DNA of 6,815 nt from DATKMG01 sp035541995. Its GTDB lineage: Bacteria; Acidobacteriota; Terriglobia; Versatilivoradales; Versatilivoraceae. A program made the position numbers and the translations under genes. Where the stretch lies: the NCBI GenBank assembly GCA_035541995.1, contig DATKMG010000711.1, positions 1 through 6,815 on the forward strand, given 5' to 3'. This document shows positions 1-5,721 of this stretch, one piece after another (within the stretch, counting starts at the first letter, position 1; each line of letters begins with the position of its first letter). The notes beneath the pieces are model-generated. The model was not told the DNA's origin, searched no databases, and saw nothing but the letters and a program-made list of their open reading frames with translations.

Positions 1-1677
1 TCTCGACTGCAATTCCTCACTGTCCAATGTTCCCCTGGGCAACGGGTCCCCCAGAGGAGTCTCACCCTTTTGCCGGCGGGCCTCACGATGAGCATGAGAG
101 GCCTGGATAAAGGCTTTGAACAACGGATGGGATGTGAGAGGTTTCGATTTGAATTCGGGGTGAAACTGACAACCGACAAACCAAGGGTGATCTTCTGCTT
201 CGACCACCTCCACAAAATTGCCGTCAGGCGAGACACCCACAATTCTCAGTCCATGGGCCACCAACGTGTCTTCATACTCCCGGTTAAACTCGTAGCGGTG
301 GCGGTGGCGTTCCGAGATCTCCACCATACCGTAAGCCTTATGCACATTCGACCCCGGAGTGAGTATGCACGGGTATGCTCCTAATCGCATCGTGCCACCC
401 AGATCGTCGATGCCCTTCAGTTCCCTGAGCTTGTAAATAACCCGATGCGGCGTCGCAGGGTTGAATTCAGAACTGTCGGCATCCTTGAGTCCGCAGGGAT
501 TTCGCGCAAATTCGATGACACTACACTGCATTCCCAGACAAATTCCGAAAAACGGTACCTTCTCTTCCCGGGCATAGGTAATGGACCGGATCATCCCTTC
601 GATTCCGCGCTTGCCAAACCCTCCGGGAACCAGGATTCCGTCATAAGGGCGCAATTGCTCCCTCCAGCCTTCGCCCTCCACCCCTTCTGCCTCGATCCAG
701 TGAACGACCGTCTTGACATGAGTGAAGAAGCCGGCATGCACAAGGGCTTCCTTTAGACTTTTATAGGAGTCCTCAAATTCGACATACTTGCCGACGATTC
801 CGACATGGACCTCGTCGGAAGGGTGTTTGATGCGATCGATGAGATCCCGCCATTGAGTCATGTCAGACTCGTGCGGCTGAAGGTTCAGTAGCTTGAGAAT
901 GATGAGATCCAAGCCTTCTCCAGCCAGTACCAATGGAACTTCATAGATGGAATTCACATCTTTAGCCGTGATGACTGCGTCTTCTGCTACGGAACAGAAC
1001 AAAGCGATTTTGCCCTTGATGTCTTTTGGCAAGTAGCGATCGGTTCGGCAAAGCAGAATATCGGGCTGGATACCAATCTCCCGCAGTTCCTTTACACTGT
1101 GCTGTGTTGGTTTTGTCTTCAGCTCTGCTGAAGTCGCTATGAAAGGCACCAGGGTCAAGTGAACAAACAGGGAGTTTTCCCTGCCCACATCCTGGCGCAT
1201 TTGCCTGATCGCTTCCAAGAAAGGAAGAGATTCAATGTCCCCGACGGTTCCCCCAATTTCGACAATCACGACATCCGTGTCAATGCTGACCTTTTTGATC
1301 GCTGCCTTGATTTCGTTGGTCACGTGGGGGATGACTTGAACGGTCTTGCCCAGGTAATCACCGCGCCGTTCCTTTTGAATGATTGACTCGTAAATTCGCC
1401 CGGTCGTGCAGTTGTTATCGCGAGTTAGCCGGGAGTTGGTAAATCGCTCGTAATGCCCCAGGTCTAGATCAGTTTCCGCACCGTCATCGGTCACGAAGAC
1501 TTCCCCGTGCTGGTAGGGGCTCATCGTGCCGGGATCGACATTCAGATACGGATCGAATTTCTGAAGGGTCACTCGATATCCACGGCTTTCCAGCAATCTC
1601 CCGATGGAGGCTGCAGCCAGCCCCTTTCCAAGGGACGAGACCACACCGCCGGTAACAAAAATAAATTTGGTCGCCAC
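1..1677 (-). CDS. pyrG: CTP synthase (glutamine-hydrolysing), 3' end outside window
   Basis: This is the last step of de novo CTP synthesis: UTP + ATP + glutamine to CTP, in the cytoplasm. The frame is open for 559 codons from a GTG at 1677 to the window edge with no stop. The N-terminal synthetase domain starts VATKFIFVTGGVVSSLGKG, with its P-loop at residues 14-19, followed by the family block DPYLNVDPGTMSP and then GEVFVTDDGAETDLDLGHYERF-type sequence. The C-terminal class I glutamine amidotransferase domain has its nucleophile in GICLGMQ (Cys380) and the His506/Glu508 pair in QFHPEF, so the triad is complete. E. coli PyrG has 545 residues, so only a few tail residues should be missing; the tail here is charged and not conserved. 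The GTG is chosen because AGGAG lies 5 nt upstream and the alignment starts there. It lies 81 bp downstream of kdsB on the same strand and is probably co-transcribed, feeding CTP to KdsB. Confidence 0.97.
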   Translation of the reverse strand, partial: MATKFIFVTGGVVSSLGKGLAAASIGRLLESRGYRVTLQKFDPYLNVDPGTMSPYQHGEVFVTDDGAETDLDLGHYERFTNSRLTRDNNCTTGRIYESIIQKERRGDYLGKTVQVIPHVTNEIKAAIKKVSIDTDVVIVEIGGTVGDIESLPFLEAIRQMRQDVGRENSLFVHLTLVPFIATSAELKTKPTQHSVKELREIGIQPDILLCRTDRYLPKDIKGKIALFCSVAEDAVITAKDVNSIYEVPLVLAGEGLDLIILKLLNLQPHESDMTQWRDLIDRIKHPSDEVHVGIVGKYVEFEDSYKSLKEALVHAGFFTHVKTVVHWIEAEGVEGEGWREQLRPYDGILVPGGFGKRGIEGMIRSITYAREEKVPFFGICLGMQCSVIEFARNPCGLKDADSSEFNPATPHRVIYKLRELKGIDDLGGTMRLGAYPCILTPGSNVHKAYGMVEISERHRHRYEFNREYEDTLVAHGLRIVGVSPDGNFVEVVEAEDHPWFVGCQFHPEFKSKPLTSHPLFKAFIQASHAHREARRQKGETPLGDPLPRGTLDSEELQSR

Positions 1678-1758
1678 GTTTGCTCCTATAAATACCAACG
1701 CTCAACTCAAGCCTTATAAAAATTTCACGATTTTCAAAGGTTCGACTCGCCCGGTTCT
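1678..1758 (-). other. kdsB-pyrG intergenic spacer, A/T-rich
   Basis: An 81-bp gap between the kdsB stop and the pyrG start. It is noticeably richer in A/T than its surroundings, with a TTTTTATAA stretch. I could not pair a convincing -35 with a -10 at 16-18 bp spacing, and I see no hairpin followed by a T-run. The simplest reading is read-through from kdsB into pyrG, with the pyrG ribosome binding site at the downstream end. A secondary pyrG promoter is possible but not shown. Confidence 0.4.
1683..1687 (-). promoter_or_regulatory. Ribosome binding site of pyrG
   Basis: AGGAG is read on the minus strand 5 nt before the GTG at 1677. It supports this non-ATG start, which also matches the usual CTP synthase N-terminus. 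Confidence 0.75.
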
Positions 1759-2523
1759 TCAACCTCCACCATGTCTTCCCTCCAGCATCGCCTCCACGCG
1801 GGCAAGGTCTTCAGGGGTATCGACTGCCACCGACTGATAATCATACAAGACCACCTTAATTTTGAAACCATTCTCCAGGAACCGCAGCTGTTCGAGCTCT
1901 TCACCCTGTTCCAGCGGAGATTCAATGAGGGTCGGCAACAAGTCCAGGAAATTTCTCCGATAGGCATAGATCCCGATGTGCTTGAAGCATCCGGTTAAAT
2001 TTCCATTGGGACGGGCTGCCCTGCTTTGAAAATATGGGAGCGGCAGTCTCGAAAAATACAATGCATAATCCTGCCGATCTGTCACAACCTTTACAACATT
2101 GGGATTTATGAACTCGTCTTCAGAAGCCAAGGGGGATTTAGCCGTCACGATCATCAGCTCCGGCTCGACACTAAAAGGCGCAAGTACGGCTTCAATGCAA
2201 CCTGGATCGACAAGGGGTTCGTCGCCCTGAAGATTCACGATGATTTGAGCGTCGAAGTTCTTGGCTGCTTCTGCCACTCGGTCAGTCCCGCTCCGATGGG
2301 TCTTGGAAGTCATGCAAGCCACGCCGCCAAATTCTGAGACCGCATCCACAATCCGAGAGTCATCCGTAGCTACTATGACTCTTTCCACACCGCGGGCCTG
2401 GAGGGCGCGTTCATAGACGTGTCGGATCAGTGGTTTTTGGGTTATTTTGGCGAGAGGTTTTCCAGGGAATCGTGAGGAATCAAACCGGGCGGGAATAATA
2501 ACGATCGACTTCAGTTCATTCAT
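1759..2523 (-). CDS. kdsB: 3-deoxy-manno-octulosonate cytidylyltransferase (CMP-KDO synthetase)
   Basis: Activates KDO with CTP to give CMP-KDO and pyrophosphate in the cytoplasm, for transfer onto lipid A. The protein has 254 residues, close to the usual 245-255. Its nucleotidyltransferase fold is marked by the N-terminal loop PARFDSSRFPGKPLA (residues 11-25), ATDD (52-55), SGTDRVAEA (78-86), NLQGDEP (97-103, with the metal- and nucleotide-binding Asp/Glu), YFSRLPLPY (156-164), KHIGIYAYR (181-189), LEQLRFLENG (210-219) and VDTPEDL (234-240). These are the family signatures in order, with none missing. The ATG at 2523 is chosen because a TGA lies in frame five codons upstream and no other start intervenes; no clear Shine-Dalgarno precedes it. 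It is the first gene of the minus-strand unit and is followed by pyrG, which makes its CTP co-substrate. The upstream region is shared with the divergent pot operon. Confidence 0.97.
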   Translation of the reverse strand: MNELKSIVIIPARFDSSRFPGKPLAKITQKPLIRHVYERALQARGVERVIVATDDSRIVDAVSEFGGVACMTSKTHRSGTDRVAEAAKNFDAQIIVNLQGDEPLVDPGCIEAVLAPFSVEPELMIVTAKSPLASEDEFINPNVVKVVTDRQDYALYFSRLPLPYFQSRAARPNGNLTGCFKHIGIYAYRRNFLDLLPTLIESPLEQGEELEQLRFLENGFKIKVVLYDYQSVAVDTPEDLARVEAMLEGRHGGG

Positions 2524-2588
2524 CGATAAGCAGTGTCACACGCATAGAATCCGTTCCTCAACAGCTGCACGAAGCCACAGGCAATGGA

Positions 2589-2605
2589 GAATCGACAGTC
2601 GATTC
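2589..2605. promoter_or_regulatory. Perfect 17-bp palindrome, candidate operator
   Basis: GAATCGAC-A-GTCGATTC has two 8-bp arms that are exact reverse complements around a single A. The flanking bases do not extend the symmetry. The centre is 74 bp upstream of the kdsB start and about 276 bp upstream of potA. The short spacer and the location between divergent units suit a dimeric DNA-binding protein better than an RNA hairpin, since a one-base loop cannot form without opening pairs. No regulator gene lies in the window, and I cannot assign the motif to a known factor. Confidence 0.45.
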
Positions 2606-2675
2606 AGACCTCACTCCAACTCCCCGTCATCTTTGTTCAATTCTCGGTGAAGATCAAGAGTTTTTTCAACTCGTC

Positions 2676-2704
2676 TTGACAAGAGGAAGCACGTTTCAAT
2701 ACAC
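2676..2704 (+). promoter_or_regulatory. Possible sigma70-like promoter for the pot operon (weak)
   Basis: TTGACA at 2676-2681 is a perfect -35 hexamer. At 16-17 bp spacing, the -10 candidate around 2698-2704 (AATACA or ATACAC) matches TATAAT poorly. The -35 is embedded in the palindrome TCTTG-A-CAAGA (2674-2684). Position and strand suit transcription of the leader ORF and potA, but the poor -10 keeps this tentative. Confidence 0.25.
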
Positions 2705-2778
2705 TCGCAATCCTTGACGCTTGCCTGTTGTTGCCGTTCCCGCACGCCTGTGCATTTGTACGGAATGGAGGACGGCGC

Positions 2779-2880
2779 ATGAGAAGTCATACTCCGAAGG
2801 GTGCTCCCAGCTTGGTTTTCCGGCCTATTCCCACGGTCAATAGTGGAACAACCGCACAAAGAGGACTGAACTGTGTCTGA
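2779..2880 (+). CDS. Candidate 33-residue leader peptide overlapping the potA start
   Basis: A short ORF runs from ATG 2779 to TGA 2878-2880. GGAGG (2767-2771) sits 7 nt upstream, which is a stronger and better-placed ribosome site than most in this window. The ORF ends 8 bp inside potA, in a different frame: the potA GTG (2873-2875) lies just before the leader's final GTC-TGA codons. The peptide begins MRSHTPKGAPSLVF and ends RGLNCV; it is basic, with no signal peptide or membrane segment. I recognise no family. The arrangement suggests translational coupling, with ribosomes ending on the leader re-initiating at potA, and possibly a sensing leader. It could instead be a chance ORF; only the Shine-Dalgarno and the overlap support it. 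Confidence 0.4.
   Translation: MRSHTPKGAPSLVFRPIPTVNSGTTAQRGLNCV
2861..2865 (+). promoter_or_regulatory. Ribosome binding site of potA
   Basis: GAGGA lies 7 nt before the GTG at 2873. It supports the GTG as the start, which also gives the normal N-terminal length for this ATPase family. Confidence 0.65.
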
Positions 2881-4060
2881 ATTCCTGGAGTTTGATGGGG
2901 TCTCCAAGAGCTTCGGCAACTTGCGGGCAGTCGACCAGGTTTCCCTTTCAGTCCGAAAGGGTGAATTCTTCTCTCTGCTCGGTCCAAGCGGGTGCGGAAA
3001 AACTACCCTTTTGCGAATTCTAGCTGGATTCGAAAACCCGGATACGGGCCGGGTCCTGTTAAATGGCGAGGATATTACTGCACTGCCCCCCAACCGGCGG
3101 AAGGTCAACACCATTTTCCAGAATTATGCCCTATTCCCTCATCTCACTGTCCGCGAGAACATTGCTTTTGGATTGCGCATCGCCAAGCGTCCTCGACTCC
3201 AGATAGATGAAGAAGTTAGTCGCATGCTTTCCCTGATTCAGATGGAGGACCAGGCCCATAAGAAGCCTTCTGAGATTAGTGGCGGCCAAAAACAGCGGGT
3301 CGCTGTGGCCCGAGCCCTCATCAACAAACCTCAGGTGCTGTTGCTGGATGAACCGCTGGCGGCACTGGATCTCAAGTTGCGGCAACGCATGTTGCTGGAA
3401 CTGGACCTGATCCATGACGAAGTTGGAATCACTTTCCTTTATGTCACGCATGACCAGGGAGAGGCGATGAGCCTGAGCGACCGAATTGCGGTCATGAATC
3501 AGGGGAGAATCGAGCAGGTGGGAGTCCCAGCCGAGATCTATGAGGCTCCCCGTACCAGTTTCGTGGCAGCCTTCATTGGAGATACAAATTTCTTCGAAGG
3601 CCAGGTCACTGAATTCTGCGGTGGGGATTACCTGCGTCTATCCATTGACGGCTTGCCCGACCTTCTTTGCTTCAAAGATAAACCGCTCCAGGGCGGCAAC
3701 CTCGTTTACCTGAGCATCCGCCCGGAAAAATTCCATATTTCACGCGATCGACCCCTGTTGGACGATCGGCACAATTGCCTGCAAGGGAAAGTAGTCGACG
3801 TGATCTACCTGGGCACCCATACACGCTACTGGGTACGGATTAATAACTATCGCCTCGCGGTGATTCAGCAACATAGCCGTTTTCTTTTGGATGAGAAGCC
3901 AATCCGCTGGGAGGAAAACGTGTGGATCTCCTGGCACGCCGACGACGGATTCATGTTGGAACGTTACAGTGAATCTGACGAAACGTTGATCGGACTTCCT
4001 CCGGAGAAGGCTGGCGAGGCCGTCGAACCGCCCGAGGATGCCGCCGAAACCGGCCATTGA
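2873..4060 (+). CDS. potA: Polyamine-type ABC transporter ATP-binding protein PotA
   Basis: The cytoplasmic ATPase that powers a spermidine/putrescine-type importer. The 395 residues include Walker A GPSGCGKTT (37-45), the Q-loop Gln83 in TIFQNYALFPHLTV, ABC signature ISGGQ (135-139), Walker B VLLLDEP (155-161), D-loop LAALD (162-166) and switch His193 in YVTHDQGEA. All catalytic elements are present. After IEQVGVPAEIYEAP comes the C-terminal TOBE-type regulatory domain, with SIRPE near residues 281-285. The family norm is about 350-380 residues; the surplus is a charged, Glu/Pro-rich tail of about 30 residues after the TOBE domain. The start is GTG, supported by a Shine-Dalgarno. It is the first full gene of the potABCD unit, and potB starts 9 bp after its stop. 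ATPases of this class also serve iron, sulfate or 2-aminoethylphosphonate importers; the PotB/C/D partners make polyamine the best call. Confidence 0.95.
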   Translation: MSEFLEFDGVSKSFGNLRAVDQVSLSVRKGEFFSLLGPSGCGKTTLLRILAGFENPDTGRVLLNGEDITALPPNRRKVNTIFQNYALFPHLTVRENIAFGLRIAKRPRLQIDEEVSRMLSLIQMEDQAHKKPSEISGGQKQRVAVARALINKPQVLLLDEPLAALDLKLRQRMLLELDLIHDEVGITFLYVTHDQGEAMSLSDRIAVMNQGRIEQVGVPAEIYEAPRTSFVAAFIGDTNFFEGQVTEFCGGDYLRLSIDGLPDLLCFKDKPLQGGNLVYLSIRPEKFHISRDRPLLDDRHNCLQGKVVDVIYLGTHTRYWVRINNYRLAVIQQHSRFLLDEKPIRWEENVWISWHADDGFMLERYSESDETLIGLPPEKAGEAVEPPEDAAETGH

Positions 4061-4069
4061 TTCCCGCTT

Positions 4070-4954
4070 ATGATCGTTAGAATCACACAAAGGAAGAAAA
4101 GGAACGAGTGGCTGGTGACGTGGCCCTCCCTGTTCTGGTTGAGCCTGTTATTCATGATCCCCACCGCCATCGTTTTCATGGTGGCATTCAAACCGACGGA
4201 CAACTACGGAGGAATCGGGCCGGGTTGGACGTTAGAAACGTTGCGTCACCTGGCCAACCCCAACTATCCTGCCATCGTCTGGCGGACTGTTGTCCAAAGC
4301 TTTCTTACCACAACGATCTGCATTCTTCTGGCCGTTCCGGCAGGTTTTTTCATTGCCCGAGCCAATCGTTTTTGGCGACAGCTTTTACTGTTGCTGGTCA
4401 TAGTTCCATTCTGGACCAGTTTCTTGATCCGAATTTTCGCCTGGAAGGTCTTATTGCACCCGGAGGGACTGATCAAACAGCTTCTCGTCTTCCTGCATAT
4501 GATCGGACCCGAGGTTTCATTGCTTTATAACTCGGGCGCCGTTCTGCTGGTCATGGTTTACACCTTTCTCCCCTTTGCCATCCTGCCGATTTATGCTGCT
4601 GCCGAGAAGTTCGACTTTCATCTCTTAGAAGCAGCTCGAGATCTGGGGGCGCACCAGTGGCAGGCATTCTTCCGAGTCTTCATCCCTGGAATTCGCAGAG
4701 GGTTACTGACTGCCATCCTGGTTGTGTTTATCCCGGCCTTGGGTTCGTATGTCATCCCCGACATTGTGGGAGGACCAAACGCGGAAATGATCGGGAACAA
4801 AATAGCTCAAAGGGTCTTTGTCGATCGAAATCTCCCCCACGCCAGTGGTTTGTCAGCCTTCTTGATTCTTGCCGTCCTGGTACCGTTGCTGGCCGTTTTG
4901 GCTTTGCAGAAGAGCAGAGACCGTGCCGCTCCTCTCATTCAGGAGGATGCATGA
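4070..4954 (+). CDS. potB: Polyamine-type ABC transporter permease PotB
   Basis: One of two inner-membrane permease subunits that form the translocation channel. The 294-residue protein is very hydrophobic, with about six membrane segments. The first is near residues 20-40 and the second near 74-97, followed by the PotB-typical block VPFWTSFLIRIFAW (112-125). The EAA loop that docks on PotA begins EAARDLG (187-193) and continues to IPG (205-207), in the BPD transport family layout. Length matches the E. coli homologue (about 275-285) with a slightly longer basic N-terminus. It starts 9 bp after the potA stop; no good Shine-Dalgarno precedes the ATG, so it may rely on ribosomes arriving from potA. 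A GTG 15 codons further in (4115) is a less likely alternative. Its stop overlaps the potC start (ATGA). Confidence 0.95.
   Translation: MIVRITQRKKRNEWLVTWPSLFWLSLLFMIPTAIVFMVAFKPTDNYGGIGPGWTLETLRHLANPNYPAIVWRTVVQSFLTTTICILLAVPAGFFIARANRFWRQLLLLLVIVPFWTSFLIRIFAWKVLLHPEGLIKQLLVFLHMIGPEVSLLYNSGAVLLVMVYTFLPFAILPIYAAAEKFDFHLLEAARDLGAHQWQAFFRVFIPGIRRGLLTAILVVFIPALGSYVIPDIVGGPNAEMIGNKIAQRVFVDRNLPHASGLSAFLILAVLVPLLAVLALQKSRDRAAPLIQEDA
4941..4946 (+). promoter_or_regulatory. Ribosome binding site of potC
   Basis: A consensus AGGAGG lies 4 nt before the ATG at 4951, inside the 3' end of potB. It decides the potC start against the much longer open frame that extends upstream to 4657 within potB. Confidence 0.8.
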
Positions 4955-5721
4955 AACAAAGCCGGTTGCCTTTAGTGATAACGTTGCTTCTGCTGGCTTT
5001 CTTCTATCTTCCAATCCTGGTCCTGGTAATCACTTCCTTCAATGCATCCCGATTTGGTACTACCTGGGAAGGCTGGTCCCTCCACTGGTATCGGAGACTC
5101 CTCCAGGAACGTGAAATCCTGCACGCCTTAAGCAATAGTTTAATTATCGCCGTGAGCGCTACGATTGTCTCAGTCATCCTGGGGACTACCGCTGCCTTTG
5201 CCTTACATCGCTACAAAACGCGTCTCCAGAGGTTCCATTACGCTCTGATCTATACACCTCTGGTGGTTCCGGAAATTCTGATGGGAATCAGCCTGCTGCT
5301 TTTTTTTGTAGCCATCGGGATGGAACTGGGGCTGTTCACCATTTTCCTGGCCCACGTGACTTTTTGCATCAGCTATGTGGCAATGGTTGTCTTGGGAAGA
5401 CTGCAGGATTTCGATTTTACTATCGTGGAAGCCGCGCAAGACCTCGGAGCCGGCTGGTGGGCCTCCACCTGGAGAGTTCTGCTTCCTCTGCTTGCTCCAG
5501 GCATCCTCGCCGGAGGATTACTGGCTTTCACGCTCTCGATCGATGACTTCGTTATCACGTTTTTTGTCGCGGGGCCCGGTTCAACCACTTTGCCGATTAG
5601 AATTTACAGCATGATCAAGCACGGTTCTCCACCGCTGATCAATGCCCTTTCGACTTTGTTGTTGCTCATCACATTCATGGTGGTTTGGGCCAGCCAGCAC
5701 CTGACCCGGGAATCCTCATGA
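4951..5721 (+). CDS. potC: Polyamine-type ABC transporter permease PotC
   Basis: The second inner-membrane permease of the importer. It has 256 residues, close to E. coli PotC at 264. The N-terminal membrane segment (about 7-28) is followed by SFNASRFGTTWEGWSLHWY (29-47), which closely follows the usual PotC sequence after helix 1. Further membrane segments lie near 62-85, 98-121 and 128-148. The EAA loop begins EAAQDLGA (160-167) and continues through WRVLLPLLAPGI, then SIDDFVITFF in the late-helix region, typical of PotC. The ATG is fixed by the AGGAGG just upstream and by the ATGA overlap with the potB stop. The stop in turn overlaps an ATG at 5718 (ATGA), the first possible start of potD, so potB, potC and potD appear to be translationally coupled. 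Confidence 0.95.
   Translation: MKQSRLPLVITLLLLAFFYLPILVLVITSFNASRFGTTWEGWSLHWYRRLLQEREILHALSNSLIIAVSATIVSVILGTTAAFALHRYKTRLQRFHYALIYTPLVVPEILMGISLLLFFVAIGMELGLFTIFLAHVTFCISYVAMVVLGRLQDFDFTIVEAAQDLGAGWWASTWRVLLPLLAPGILAGGLLAFTLSIDDFVITFFVAGPGSTTLPIRIYSMIKHGSPPLINALSTLLLLITFMVVWASQHLTRESS

Larger units (their letters stand above)
2524..2778. other. Divergent intergenic regulatory region between kdsB and the pot operon
   Basis: About 255 bp (349 bp if the small leader ORF is not counted) between the start of kdsB and the start of the plus-strand unit. No conserved protein is encoded on either strand: the longer minus-strand frame here runs into potA and has no recognisable motifs. It must hold promoters for both directions. 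It contains a perfect palindrome at 2589-2605, a second short palindrome at 2674-2684 and a TTGACA at 2676-2681. I see no tRNA, riboswitch consensus or rho-independent terminator in it. Confidence 0.6.

Noticed and set aside
70..756. Plus-strand frames of about 100 residues (70-384, 445-756)
   Set aside because: Both are antisense to the glutaminase domain of pyrG, whose catalytic triad is intact on the minus strand. Neither has its own motif.
2685..2760. Further promoter candidates such as TTGACG (2714-2719) and TTGCCG (2731-2736)
   Set aside because: Neither has a plausible -10 hexamer at 16-18 bp spacing.
2611..3114. 167-residue minus-strand frame across the intergenic region and the start of potA
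   Set aside because: Most of it is antisense to the strongly conserved PotA N-terminus including Walker A. It has no recognisable motif, no good ribosome site, and a composition typical of an antisense shadow.
3131..3451. 106-residue minus-strand frame within potA
   Set aside because: Antisense to the PotA region from the Q-loop to the H-loop; explained by the coding strand's codon bias.
4657..4950. Long upstream extension of the potC frame, overlapping potB by about 300 bp
   Set aside because: The conserved PotC N-terminus, the AGGAGG site and the ATGA overlap all point to 4951. The extension lies wholly inside potB, which has clear permease motifs in its own frame, and the extension itself shows no domain.
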